64,000 nucleotides of DNA from Fluviicola sp. (GCA_002734065.2 NVXU02000045.1:157230-221229); one strand, 5' to 3'; positions 26,601 to 35,135 are shown, counted from the first letter of the stretch. The notes: generated by a model from the sequence alone, not told the origin. A program made the numbers and translations.

Positions 26601-27956
26601 TTATTGTTTTATAATTTTTATTGTTTCTTGTTCTTTATTTTTTAATTCAACTTTAAGAAAATAGATGCCGTTATCTAAAATTGACAAATCTATGGCATTA
26701 GACTTTGTAGATGTAATTATTTGACCAATTGCATTATATAAAAAGGCTTCCTTGCTCATTTCAATATTTGAAATATATAAAATTGAACTTGTCGGGTTAG
26801 GGTATGCTACAATTACATTTTTAAGGACTTCATCTGTTATCGATAAAATGGTTTCATTTAAGATATATCCTAATTTAATAGTATTATTGCTACTGTCAAA
26901 TCCTGACCAAATAATGTCATTGTCTCCGTCATTATCAATATCATCCGAATAAACAACTCTGTAACTTAAAGAATTATCTATACTACTTGTATTTATAAAA
27001 CTTGAAGTTTGGTTGTTCTCTTTCCAAAATATTTCATTATTATCAATGTATAGTATATCAATAAAAGTATCATTATTCAAATCTGTCAAGTTGAACTTTG
27101 CATTTGTAACATCTAATGCGTCAGAATTGGGCTCATTATGATTAAAAGTAAATAAACCCGTGCCATCATTCTTATAAAATTGAACTTCACTATTATTGTT
27201 TGGATTTCCACTTATTACATCAATAGCGTTGTCATTATCAATATCTGCTGAAGTCAAAAATATCCTTAATCCATTACTAATATTCACTGGTGAATTAAAA
27301 GAACCAAGCATATTGTTAGTATAAATAACCATTCCAAATGTTGCAGTATTTAATACAAGGTCTGTAAATCCATCATTTGTAAAATCACCAACAGTCATTG
27401 AATAGTATTCGTCCATACTTTCCATTAATATTTCAGATGAAAAAACACCATTACCATCGTTTAAATATAGAGTAATTTTCGTGTCACTATTAATAACTAT
27501 ATCTTGATCTCCATCATTTTCGATATCTAAAAAAAAGGATTTAAATCCTCCTATTGCAAGTGTATTGCTAATTACAACCTCTGTCCAAGAAACACCTCCA
27601 TTGTTATTTAAAAAGACACTTGCTCCACTTGTATTCCCATTATTATTAGTGACTAATAAATCAATAAAACCATCTCCATTTACATCTGCTTTGTCTAAAT
27701 GATATGGGGTTGAAAATGTAGTAGATATATTTTGTGGGGTATTAAATCCTGAACCTGTGTTTTCATACCATCTAATGTTGTTAGTATATTCACTAACAAC
27801 AACATCTTTTAGACCATCATTATTTATATCAAATGTTATAATATTTCGGATAGATGCAGTTAAATTATTATCTATTGGTATTGGACTTCCAAATTGAGAA
27901 TAACAATTTATACTGATTGCTAAAAATAATATTTTAAGTATGTAGATTTTTTTCAT
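26601..27956 (-). CDS. Secreted seven-fold FG-GAP/VCBS repeat protein with T9SS sorting tail
   Basis: This is a 451-residue protein from the ATG at 27956, with signal peptide MKKIYILKILFLAISINCYSQ (after which Q likely starts the mature form). Seven calcium-binding-like repeats of the D-x-(N/D)-x-D-x-x-x-D type are visible, for example DINNDGLKDVVV, DVNGDGFIDLLV and DIDNDGDNDIIW. This is consistent with a seven-bladed beta-propeller. The last about 75 residues have the T9SS type A sorting pattern (YPNPTSSILYIS, then NGIYFLKVE and a basic tail). The product is expected to be exported and attached at the cell surface. Ligand unknown. Confidence 0.85.
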   Translation of the reverse strand: MKKIYILKILFLAISINCYSQFGSPIPIDNNLTASIRNIITFDINNDGLKDVVVSEYTNNIRWYENTGSGFNTPQNISTTFSTPYHLDKADVNGDGFIDLLVTNNNGNTSGASVFLNNNGGVSWTEVVISNTLAIGGFKSFFLDIENDGDQDIVINSDTKITLYLNDGNGVFSSEILMESMDEYYSMTVGDFTNDGFTDLVLNTATFGMVIYTNNMLGSFNSPVNISNGLRIFLTSADIDNDNAIDVISGNPNNNSEVQFYKNDGTGLFTFNHNEPNSDALDVTNAKFNLTDLNNDTFIDILYIDNNEIFWKENNQTSSFINTSSIDNSLSYRVVYSDDIDNDGDNDIIWSGFDSSNNTIKLGYILNETILSITDEVLKNVIVAYPNPTSSILYISNIEMSKEAFLYNAIGQIITSTKSNAIDLSILDNGIYFLKVELKNKEQETIKIIKQ

Positions 27957-27962
27957 TATGAC

Positions 27963-28030
27963 CACTAACGTTTAGGCTAAGAAACGGAGCCGTCCCGAAG
28001 GGCGGCTATGTTTTCTTAGGTAGTGTTACC
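27963..28030. repeat. Imperfect palindrome resembling an attC-like recombination site
   Basis: The left arm starts CACTAACG and contains GGCTAAGAAAC and GGAGCCGTCCC. The right arm is GGGCGGCTATGTTTTCTTAG, then GTAGTGTTACC. The arms pair in blocks (TAAC/GTTA, CTAAGAAA/TTTCTTAG, AGCCGTCCC/GGGCGGCT) separated by unpaired bases, with a GAA loop. This shape recalls integron attC sites. The stop codon of the next minus-strand gene (28006-28008) lies inside it. No integrase gene is in the window. Confidence 0.5.
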
Positions 28031-28479
28031 TGCTTTTTAGTTTCTTTTCTCATTTCACACCATGCATTTAAAGCCATTTTTCCTAGACTCAAAATAAGCA
28101 AAACAATTACAGGAGCAATAAAAGTCCCAGCAGCTCCAATTGTTTTTCCTATAGCCGCTGACATTACTCCTATAATATATTGCTGAGATTTATCAGAACT
28201 TTCTGCAATTTTCTTTCGGTCTTCCTCATATTGTTCTGCACCACACAAAAACTTCTCTAATTCTTCTAATAATTTATCTCTATAAATTTTAGCTTTACCT
28301 TGTTCCCCGCCAAATTTCGCAGTATTAGCGGTTGTCGCGTTTAGCCAGTTGTCAGCACTTGTTAGATAATCATTGGAGGTGTTTTTAAGAAAAGTCTTTA
28401 GTATATCCGCTTGAAATTCGTCAATAGAGGACATTAACTCATCTTGGTCAGACTGAATAATATTTGTTAATTCTTCCAT
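28006..28479 (-). CDS. Membrane-associated hypothetical protein paired with a protease
   Basis: This is a 157-residue protein. The N-terminal about 100 residues are helical and charged. The hydrophobic region (about 105-145, with YIIGVMSAAIGKTIG and FIAPVIVLLILSLGKMALN) can form one or two transmembrane helices. A basic tail (KETKKQVTLPKK) follows. It starts 1 nt after the stop of the trypsin-like protease gene, so the two are almost certainly co-transcribed. I do not recognise the family. It might be the membrane target, anchor or effector partner of the protease. Confidence 0.65.
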   Translation of the reverse strand: MEELTNIIQSDQDELMSSIDEFQADILKTFLKNTSNDYLTSADNWLNATTANTAKFGGEQGKAKIYRDKLLEELEKFLCGAEQYEEDRKKIAESSDKSQQYIIGVMSAAIGKTIGAAGTFIAPVIVLLILSLGKMALNAWCEMRKETKKQVTLPKKT

Positions 28480-28480
28480 A

Positions 28481-29134
28481 TTAAATCATTTTAGAGATGT
28501 ATTCAGATGAGACAGCATGAGTTGTTTGGTGTAGAGTATTTGGATCGATTCCTCCCAAAGAAATTCCTCCTCCACCTCCTGGAGCATACGACCCGATAAT
28601 CATTCCAATAAGTTTAGAGTCCGATAATCTAAAAATTGGACTTCCTGATTGTCCGGGTCTAGTTTGGACATTTAATACTAGGTGGTTAGATTTAATTCCT
28701 GATGATTCAATTAATATTTTTGCACCAACTTCAGTAGATTGAAAAGTTAAAATATTACGACCATTTACACAATGTGGAAATCCGACAATTCCAACGTTTT
28801 CTGATACTTTTATATCATCAGTTCCACCAATTTGCAAATTAGAAACCGCTTGAGTATCAATTTTTAGTATGCAAATATCTCTAATCGGGTCAACTTTAAA
28901 AATACTTGCAGGAACTGTCTGTCCTTGATTATTTGTTGTATCTTGATAAGTAGTTAAGTCTGTATTTCCCGAAATAAATATTACCAGATTATTATTATCA
29001 TTATTGGTAACATGAGATGCAGTAGCAAATAATCCAGCTTTATTTAAAAGAAAGCAAGTTCCAAGTAAGTTTATACCGTTAGGGGTTATACGTCCGACTG
29101 TGTATACGACTTTGTCTAATCCTTCTATTTTCAT
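28481..29134 (-). CDS. Trypsin-like (S1-fold) serine protease without signal peptide
   Basis: This is a 217-residue chymotrypsin-fold protease. Candidate triad residues are H41 in TASHV, D86 in RDICIL and S163 in GQSGSP. The last is the standard GxSGSP oxyanion motif. No signal peptide, PDZ domain or other domain is seen, so it appears to be a bare cytoplasmic protease domain. Isolated trypsin-like domains of this kind occur in bacterial conflict systems and in stress proteases. The gene is paired with a small membrane protein and bounded by palindromic elements on both sides, which suggests a mobile two-gene unit. Function is not known. Confidence 0.75.
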   Translation of the reverse strand: MKIEGLDKVVYTVGRITPNGINLLGTCFLLNKAGLFATASHVTNNDNNNLVIFISGNTDLTTYQDTTNNQGQTVPASIFKVDPIRDICILKIDTQAVSNLQIGGTDDIKVSENVGIVGFPHCVNGRNILTFQSTEVGAKILIESSGIKSNHLVLNVQTRPGQSGSPIFRLSDSKLIGMIIGSYAPGGGGGISLGGIDPNTLHQTTHAVSSEYISKMI

Positions 29135-29157
29135 ATTTTGTTGTTTTTCATTGCAGG

Positions 29158-29194
29158 TAACGGTATGATAATCGCAATTGCGATTATCCGCCTA
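29158..29194. repeat. Palindromic repeat, copy 1
   Basis: The element begins TAACGGTATGATAATCG and ends CGATTATCCGCCTA. GATAATCGCAA and its complement form a perfect 22-bp palindrome at 29167-29188. A second copy differing by one deleted base is at 34583-34618 in the same orientation. Confidence 0.75.
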
Positions 29195-29251
29195 ATAGTT
29201 TTCCACCCTAAATCTAATAAATTTCCCCCACTTCAGCCATTCTTCTCAACA

Positions 29252-29285
29252 AAAAAGCCACTCTGATCTCTCAAAGTAGCTTTTT
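29252..29285 (-). terminator. Terminator downstream of the symporter gene
   Basis: AAAAAGCCACT (29252-29262) pairs with AGTAGCTTTTT (29275-29285) with one mismatch. On the minus strand a T-run follows. The rest of the 29195-29437 gap holds a GC-richer stretch at 29395-29460 with small inverted repeats and no gene. Confidence 0.6.
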
Positions 29286-29437
29286 CAACATTAACTATTA
29301 ATCAGTGGTTTCTAGGTTTTTTGCCGTAGAAATGTTTGGTTGAATTACGAATTGATTTTCTGTTCCAATTCCAAGTTACTTGTTGGTAGCACTTCAACTA
29401 GCGCTCAGCAGAACTGTGAGAGGCGCACTCCGTCAGT

Positions 29438-30769
29438 TTATCTGGCGGAGCCGTCTACTCGATTAGCAAATGTTTTAGTCCCATAGAATTTGTTGAAAAT
29501 CAAACAAGATGTAAGGTCTCCAGTTACATTTACAGCTGTCCTGAACATGCCTAAAATTCGATCAATACCTATTATGACAATTAGACCATCAGAAGGAATT
29601 CCTGCACTCATTAAAACCGAAGCAAGAATGATTACTCCACCTCCTGGAATGGCCGGTGTTCCAATCGAAGCTGCAACAACTGTAGCTGTTATTAAAATTA
29701 AATTTATTAAATCTAATTCAATTCCATAAGCTTGGGCCATAAATAGAGTGGTTACGCATTGAAACAAGGCTGTTCCATCCATATTTATTGTTGCGCCTAT
29801 GGGAATTACAAAATTACTGATATTAGAGGATACTCCTAATTTTTCATCTGCTGTTTTCATTGTTAATGGCATAACCGCTGCAGAACTTGCAGTAGAAAAC
29901 GCTAAAAGTTGTGGTTCTCGTATTAAGCGTAAAAAACGAAATGGTTTTTCCTTTGTAAACACAAATACCAAAATTAAATAAAATACCATTAATATGATTA
30001 AACCTAATATTACTACAAGCATATAGTATCCTAAACCAAGAAATATTTCAATACCAATCCTTGATGTTAAAGCGGCTATCAATCCAAAAACAGCATAGGG
30101 AACTAACAGCATAGCCCAAGAGATTACAATCATACAAATTTTTTGAATGGCCTCTGCAAAACGAATGATAGGGCTTGCCGTTTTCTTTTCAAGTTGGGTT
30201 ATAGCTACTCCAATTATTATTGTAAATATTACAACTCCCAACATTTCTCCTGTTAAGATAGATTCAAGTGGATTATTTGGAATGAGATTAGAAATTGCAT
30301 TTGGAATATTTTCAAGAAAGGATGTCTTTTCAGTTGGTGGTAATTGATTTTCTCCACTACTGGGAAATCCACCTAAGGATAAAAAGTAAAGTCCAGGCTT
30401 CATAATCAAAGAAATTGACAACCCTATAGTAATTGCAATACTTGTAGTAAACAGAAAATAGAGTAATAATTGCAGACCAAATGATTTAAGGTCTTCAGTG
30501 GTATTACTTATAATTCCTGAGATAATAGATGTAATAACTAATGGAATCATAACCATTTGAACTAACCTCATAAAAATTTGACCTGGTAAATCCAGCCAAT
30601 TGGCTAACGAAGAACTAAATTCTTCAGAAACTAAACCAGTTGAGGAGTTGAGAAGAACACCTGCTCCAGCTCCTAAAACCAACCCGATAATTACTTTTAT
30701 CCATAGACGGCCTTGAATTAATTTGTCTAAATGAACAGATAAACTGTTTAACGGTTTTATTTCTATCAT
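29438..30769 (-). CDS. Dicarboxylate/amino-acid:cation symporter (GltP/DctA family)
   Basis: This is a 443-residue secondary transporter of the DAACS family that takes up glutamate, aspartate or C4-dicarboxylates with H+ or Na+. About eight transmembrane helices and two re-entrant loops are expected. The Ser-rich hairpin STASSAAVMPLTM, the NMDGTALFQ motif and the later PGGGVIILASVL and GIDRILGMFRTAVNVTGD segments match the substrate and cation sites of the family. The final residues (VDGSAR) are encoded in a GC-rich inverted-repeat segment and may be an altered end. It is a single gene between palindromic elements. Confidence 0.92.
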   Translation of the reverse strand: MIEIKPLNSLSVHLDKLIQGRLWIKVIIGLVLGAGAGVLLNSSTGLVSEEFSSSLANWLDLPGQIFMRLVQMVMIPLVITSIISGIISNTTEDLKSFGLQLLLYFLFTTSIAITIGLSISLIMKPGLYFLSLGGFPSSGENQLPPTEKTSFLENIPNAISNLIPNNPLESILTGEMLGVVIFTIIIGVAITQLEKKTASPIIRFAEAIQKICMIVISWAMLLVPYAVFGLIAALTSRIGIEIFLGLGYYMLVVILGLIILMVFYLILVFVFTKEKPFRFLRLIREPQLLAFSTASSAAVMPLTMKTADEKLGVSSNISNFVIPIGATINMDGTALFQCVTTLFMAQAYGIELDLINLILITATVVAASIGTPAIPGGGVIILASVLMSAGIPSDGLIVIIGIDRILGMFRTAVNVTGDLTSCLIFNKFYGTKTFANRVDGSAR

Positions 30770-30852
30770 TAGGTTGGGTCTTATTTTATGTTGTGATTGT
30801 GTTTTTATTTAATGTTTGCCAACGGGAGTCTGCACACAAACCCTCATTTTCC

Positions 30853-31146
30853 TTAAAAGTATCTTTTATTTTTCATTAACACCGTCTGTAAGGGCATAAT
30901 TTTTTGCCTGCCTTCTCTTACTTTCATTTCCTTTTGAACGAAAAAAGTAGCTAGAACAGCTTGGTTTAGTCTAAATATCTTCAAAAAATCAAAGGCAAGC
31001 TCTTTTAGCTTGCTTTTCAACTCATCTGCTGAAAAAATGGACATAAGTCTTCTAAGATTGTAAACAGTCATCATCAAATCCACCTCAGAGAGAACATTTT
31101 CTTTGCCTTTCATTAGCGTAAAAGTAAATCCCCATTGCCTATGCAC
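30853..31146 (-). pseudogene. IS1182-family transposase, C-terminal remnant
   Basis: The 97-residue open frame matches only the C-terminal end of IS1182-type transposases: RQWGFTFTLMKGKENVLSEV, then DLMMTVYNLRRLMSI. In the intact family this follows the catalytic DDE core, which is missing here. The sequence upstream (31147-31196) shows no continuation of the protein. It is a decayed element in accessory DNA, next to the inverted repeat at 31201-31544. Confidence 0.75.
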
Positions 31147-31200
31147 GAGTAAGAAAAAACAGGAACATGCTTAGAATCAATTAAAAATCTGCAACTCGCG

Positions 31201-31544
31201 GATACTTCGACATACTTCGACAGGCTCAGCAGAGTCAGCTCAGCACGAGTAGGAAGAATAATGCCCAAAAAGTAGATTTTTGGAGTAAAAAGTACGTTTT
31301 TAACAATAAAAGAGTAAAAAAACGCAAAAAAGTGATGAAAACACCTGGGAATGACTTTGAAAAAAGTAGATTTTAGGTGAGCGTCATAAAAATGAACTTG
31401 ATATCCAACACCGAATCGTTCGTTTCCCCCATAGAGACATCTTGAAATGATAGAGAAACCTGAAACGGGTTAGTCAACACAGCATTCACTTGGCCTTGTT
31501 GCTGAGCTGACTCTGCTGATCCTGTCGAAGTATGTCGAAGTATC
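31201..31544. repeat. 45-bp inverted repeat pair flanking a 254-bp noncoding core
   Basis: The left arm 31201-31245 begins GATACTTCGACATACTTCGA and ends GTCAGCTCAGCA. The right arm 31500-31544 is its reverse complement with one mismatch. The core has no gene. The arms resemble the repeat at 4126-4157. Possible explanations are a MITE-like element or two converging copies of a dispersed repeat. The whole gap 30770-31579 otherwise holds only the transposase remnant. Confidence 0.75.
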
Positions 31545-31579
31545 GGCAGTTCGTATGCTTAGTTATTGTAACCAGTTGT

Positions 31580-32239
31580 TTACTTGTCAGTTCCACCTTT
31601 TTTGTAAGGTTTCAATTCTTTTAGTAATGGAAACAAAGTGGCTCGTCCTTTTTCGGTCAGGTAAGGCGTATATGGCTGAAATACGGTAGCTAGAGCCTGT
31701 TGTATTTTCTCATTGTCCGATAATAAAGGCTGGAAAATAGCAAGTTCTTGTTGCCAAAAGATACCTAGCATATTTTGCACATAGAGGAATTCATTCAGGT
31801 TAGGTAATATATTGGCAGTTAAAAATCCATCGGTTACTAATTGCTCGAATATCTGTGTACCCTCAATAAAATGATTTTGAAAAGTTTCCTGATAATAATT
31901 TTGCATTTTCGGAATAGTATTAACTATTTCTGCAAGTCGGCCATTGAAAATAAACCTGTATTTAAGCTGTGTCGTAAAAATAGTCCGCATCATATTATGT
32001 ATGGACACAAGTGAATTTGAAGTAGGAGCTGTCATCATCGTTGTTATTGCATTATTTATGTCTTCTATCAATTGAAGGGACAATGCATAGATAATATCGT
32101 TTGTTGTTGGAAAATGGTAGTTAAGGTTTCCTACGCTAATTTTTATTTTTTTAGCAATATCTCTTAATGAAACCTTCTGTATCCCATATTTATTAAACAT
32201 TTCTAGCGAAGTGACCAATATCTTTTCCCTTGTTTTCAT
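31580..32239 (-). CDS. TetR/AcrR family transcriptional regulator
   Basis: This 219-residue regulator has an N-terminal TetR HTH (TREKILVTSLEMFNKYGIQK, then VSLRDIAKKIKISVGNLNYHF) and a helical ligand domain. It is divergent from a cupin gene with a 99-nt intergenic region carrying a TAGGA-N5-TCCTA palindrome, the probable operator. It likely represses itself and the cupin gene, released by an unknown ligand. This TetR/cupin pair is a self-contained unit. Confidence 0.88.
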   Translation of the reverse strand: MKTREKILVTSLEMFNKYGIQKVSLRDIAKKIKISVGNLNYHFPTTNDIIYALSLQLIEDINNAITTMMTAPTSNSLVSIHNMMRTIFTTQLKYRFIFNGRLAEIVNTIPKMQNYYQETFQNHFIEGTQIFEQLVTDGFLTANILPNLNEFLYVQNMLGIFWQQELAIFQPLLSDNEKIQQALATVFQPYTPYLTEKGRATLFPLLKELKPYKKGGTDK

Positions 32240-32262
32240 AACCTCAAAGATAAAATATTATT

Positions 32263-32315
32263 TAGGATGACGTCCTATTCATGAAATTAATTACTACATT
32301 TGGGGCGTTGTCCTA
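32263..32315 (+). promoter_or_regulatory. TetR operator(s) and Bacteroidota promoter of the cupin gene
   Basis: TAGGA-TGACG-TCCTA (32263-32277) is a perfect 5-bp-arm palindrome. A second partial copy ends with TTGTCCTA (32308-32315). Between them TACATTTG (32295-32302) fits the Bacteroidota -7 consensus TAnnTTTG. Operators flanking the promoter suggest repression of the cupin gene and autorepression of the TetR gene. Confidence 0.6.
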
Positions 32316-32338
32316 ATAAGCAAATTTAAAATATAGAA

Positions 32339-32881
32339 ATGGATAAAATAATCACAAACCCAATCACAGGTGAAAAGGTGACTTTTTTAAAAGAATCTGC
32401 TGATACAAGTGGAGAGTATACCAAAGTAATGGTAGAATTAACACCGTTTGCTAAAGGTGTTCCTAAGCATTATCATACTGCTTTTACGGAAGAATTTGAA
32501 GTGTTAGAGGGAGAAATGTCTATAACTGCGGGCAGAGATAAGAAAATTGTTAAAGAAGGTGGGAAGGTGTTTGTTCCGATTAATATGATGCACACATTCA
32601 GAAATCATTCTGATAAACCCGTAAAATTTACTGTTGAATTAAGACCTGCTAGTGTTGGTTTTGAGCGCTCCATTAGATGCTTTTTTGGGCTAGCTCGGGA
32701 TGGAAAAACAAAAAAAAGTGGAATGCCAAAGAGTATGGTTCATTTAGCCTTATTGGCTAAATGGGGTGAGGGAATGCCTGCTTGGCCACTGTCAGTACTC
32801 GTTAAAATGTTAAATAAGAAAGCTGAAAAAGCTGAAAAAAAAGGTGTTGCACAAGAGTTAATAGACAAGTATTGTTCTTAG
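32339..32881 (+). CDS. Cupin-domain protein
   Basis: This is a 180-residue protein. The first about 110 residues form a single-domain cupin: motif 1 has the HYHTAFTEEFEVLEGE metal-binding His/His/Glu pattern, and motif 2 has MHTFRNHSD. The C-terminal about 65 residues are Lys-rich and hydrophobic in part (MPAWPLSVLVKML). The metal and substrate are unknown. It is divergent from a TetR gene and probably regulated by it. Its stop codon is 6 nt before an attC-like palindrome. Confidence 0.82.
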   Translation: MDKIITNPITGEKVTFLKESADTSGEYTKVMVELTPFAKGVPKHYHTAFTEEFEVLEGEMSITAGRDKKIVKEGGKVFVPINMMHTFRNHSDKPVKFTVELRPASVGFERSIRCFFGLARDGKTKKSGMPKSMVHLALLAKWGEGMPAWPLSVLVKMLNKKAEKAEKKGVAQELIDKYCS

Positions 32882-32886
32882 TGAAT

Positions 32887-33023
32887 GGTGTACAACGACT
32901 TAGGCTAGAAAGTCGTACGGACTCTTGACCTAGATTTGATTTTAAAGTTAGGAATAGTTTTTCAACCAAAATTTATCTTACGAAGCATAAGACCCGTATG
33001 CTTTTTAAGCCTTTGTTATATAC
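32887..33023. repeat. Long attC-like imperfect palindrome
   Basis: The left arm is GGTGTACAACGACTTAGGCT, then AGAAAGTCGTACGG (32887-32920). The right arm 32994-33023 starts CCGTATGC, contains AAGCC and ends GTTATATACC. The arms pair as GGT-TA-AAC / GTT-TA-ACC, GGCT/AGCC, AAAG/CTTT and TACGG/CCGTA, with unpaired bases between the blocks. The middle is about 70 nt. It separates the cupin gene (6 nt away) from the minus-strand gene (stop 10 nt away). Confidence 0.6.
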
Positions 33024-33032
33024 CTTTTTTGT

Positions 33033-34124
33033 TTATGCTTTTAGAATTTGACATATGAGATAATAGGAGCAATAGTATTCGATGTCATCCTGAATATTTG
33101 CGCGCATATGATCAAGCTCAATAATAACTTCTTCGTTGTTGTCACATTCCGACTTTAGAATTCGTGATTCCAAATCGAATAGACCATCTCTAGCCCCCAA
33201 CTTACCGAGAGCAGGCTGATATGACTTACTGTTACTTTCGGAAATTTCAACGAGTTTAAAAAGTGGATCAGAATTATCCAATCTATCAGCTTCTTCAGGG
33301 TCGAATAACCGAATTATACTCCGTTTACGTCCTTTTAAGCTAAGCGTTATATCATTAAGGAAAACGTCGATCAAGTTTTTATAACGTAAATGTTCGGATT
33401 GTCTACCGTAAATGTTCAGCAATGAATCTTTATCGTAGATTTTTTCATAATCAAAAATTAATTCATAAGATATTGAGGACTCTTTTAATAAATCCTTGAA
33501 ATCAAGTGTTTCCAATTTATTTCCAAGTTGCTCGACAGCGGTTTGAAAAACTTCGAGTACTTGTTTTAAGCGAATCAATATTTTGTCAAAATATTCATTT
33601 AGAAATGTTGTATGCCGCTTAATAATATCATCCCTTTTATAGGATTTCATTTCAAATTTATATTGGTTGTCCTTATGATATCTTAAATATGTTATTGATT
33701 CTGGTTCGGACTGGTATGAGAACAGTGTAGATGATACAAGTGTTTTATCACCTTTTGATTCTCTACTTATTGGATGACCAATTAATTCATTTCTTATGCT
33801 TCGGTTAATACTGTAATTTTCATCCTTCCACAAATTAAATTTGATTTGGAAAACCCCGAGTAATTCACGAACTAAATCTTGATGTACAAAGATAGTTTGC
33901 AAAAAGCCAATGTCATTAATAAAACCAGCAGTATATGATCCACTTTTCTGCTTTTTATAAACAATGTCGAACGTGTCGGAAAAGTGCCCAATTATTGACC
34001 CAAAATGTGGAGGTATTTCATTATTCTCTAAATTGATTTGCTCATAGCATAACCTAGATTCGATTATGTAATTATTCCAGATAGTGCTAATTTTATCAAG
34101 TTTTCCTTCAACTGTTTTTTTCAT
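33033..34124 (-). CDS. HEPN-like protein of unknown function
   Basis: This 363-residue cytoplasmic protein is rich in helices and has no signal peptide or membrane segment. Residues 107-119 contain NRSIRNELIGHPI, in which R111 and H117 form an R-x5-H motif of the kind found in HEPN ribonucleases, with Asn after the Arg as is common. HEPN proteins act in toxin-antitoxin and anti-phage systems. The rest of the protein is not recognised. The gene is alone between two attC-like palindromes (32887-33023 and 34193-34251), which fits a defence-type cassette. The HEPN call rests on one motif and is tentative. Confidence 0.6.
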   Translation of the reverse strand: MKKTVEGKLDKISTIWNNYIIESRLCYEQINLENNEIPPHFGSIIGHFSDTFDIVYKKQKSGSYTAGFINDIGFLQTIFVHQDLVRELLGVFQIKFNLWKDENYSINRSIRNELIGHPISRESKGDKTLVSSTLFSYQSEPESITYLRYHKDNQYKFEMKSYKRDDIIKRHTTFLNEYFDKILIRLKQVLEVFQTAVEQLGNKLETLDFKDLLKESSISYELIFDYEKIYDKDSLLNIYGRQSEHLRYKNLIDVFLNDITLSLKGRKRSIIRLFDPEEADRLDNSDPLFKLVEISESNSKSYQPALGKLGARDGLFDLESRILKSECDNNEEVIIELDHMRANIQDDIEYYCSYYLICQILKA

Positions 34125-34192
34125 GGTGAATTAAGTGTGTTATTCCGATATGGAGACACTTGCCTCTAGAGAATAATGGTACAGTGCTTCAT

Positions 34193-34251
34193 GGTATATA
34201 ACGATAGCGTAAACGCCGTTTTCAAATGGCTTTTAAGCGATGTTATGTTGG
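34193..34251. repeat. attC-like imperfect palindrome
   Basis: The left arm 34193-34217 reads GGTATATAACGATAGCG, then TAAACGCC. The right arm 34228-34251 reads GGCTTTTAAGCGATGTTATG, then TTGG. The ends pair as ATAAC/GTTAT, the middle as ATAGCG/GCGAT with an extra base, and the inner part as AACGCC/GGCTTT. A 10-nt loop remains. This is typical attC length (59 bp) with unpaired bases on one strand. Confidence 0.6.
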
Positions 34252-35135
34252 TTTTTTTTAACTAAGGTACAAAAAAAACACTAGTTAAGTGACTTTCCCT
34301 TGCTCTACAATACCATACCTTGATCAATCATTTTATGAATTATATGTTCGGATATAATTACGTTAAATGTGAGAGAATTATTGGAGAAAAATTTGAAAAG
34401 ACTTGATTTTGTCATTTTTTCTAAATAACTTAAAGTCGCCTTTGTGTAACAATTACAAATTCAGATTTGCATCGATTACCCTATCGATCGACTTTAATCT
34501 ACTTAAAATCCTTAATCTTTTCTTTTTATCCAATGTATTCAAAGTTTATGCTATTGTGCAACGGAAACCGCTTAATTCAACCTAACGGTATGATAATCGA
34601 ATTGCGATTATCCGCCTAGTGCTTTCATATCCAAATATAGTAAATATAATACGCTTTATACTTGAAGATAAGTTTAATATCGTCCTAAGTAATATTACAA
34701 TGGATATCAGCCTTCGAATCAAACATAGGTAGGACTAATCGAAACTCCTGTGTAACCGTAAATTCGACTCATCTATCTAAAAATCAGCTCTCTATATTTA
34801 TAGATAATCCCCCAACAACTATCAAAACAACAACACCGGTTGTCCCTCCAGGGCTACAAAATAAAGCCGGAATGTACTATTATCGCTGGATTATCTAAAA
34901 AAGAGGTAGCGAAATGGTAGCACAAGCGTGATTATTTAGTCTAGAGTTTCAATAGAGTTCTTTAATTTTAATATAAATTGTACTTTATAAACTCTTGGTC
35001 TACTTTCATCCAATCAACCATTTTTCCTGAATCTAATGAAATGTTCTCGCTTAGATGAATTCCTTCACTGATATCATCAATATAAATAAAGTTGTCTTTT
35101 TTTTGACATCTTTGCCTCAAAAAACACTCCCATTT
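34252..35135. other. Noncoding accessory DNA with one palindromic repeat
   Basis: Apart from the palindromic repeat at 34583-34618, I see no supported gene here. Short open frames at 34403-34585 (+) and 34968-35171 (-) lack homologous-looking sequence or clear starts. A T-rich stretch and CATCTTTG at 35106-35113 may be the promoter of the following gene. Confidence 0.5.
34583..34618. repeat. Palindromic repeat, copy 2
   Basis: The element begins TAACGGTATGATAATCG and ends GCGATTATCCGCCTA. It is identical to 29158-29194 except for one missing C at the centre, which makes the palindrome imperfect. The two copies are direct repeats 5.4 kb apart. Sequence similarity ends sharply at both edges. 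Confidence 0.75.

Noticed and set aside
27963..34251. A complete integron
   Set aside because: No tyrosine recombinase IntI-like gene is found in the window, so only attC-like shapes can be claimed.
34403..34585. Plus-strand ORF of 60 codons ending at a palindromic repeat
   Set aside because: Low-complexity hydrophobic/Asn-rich sequence in AT-rich noncoding DNA; its stop falling in the repeat looks accidental.
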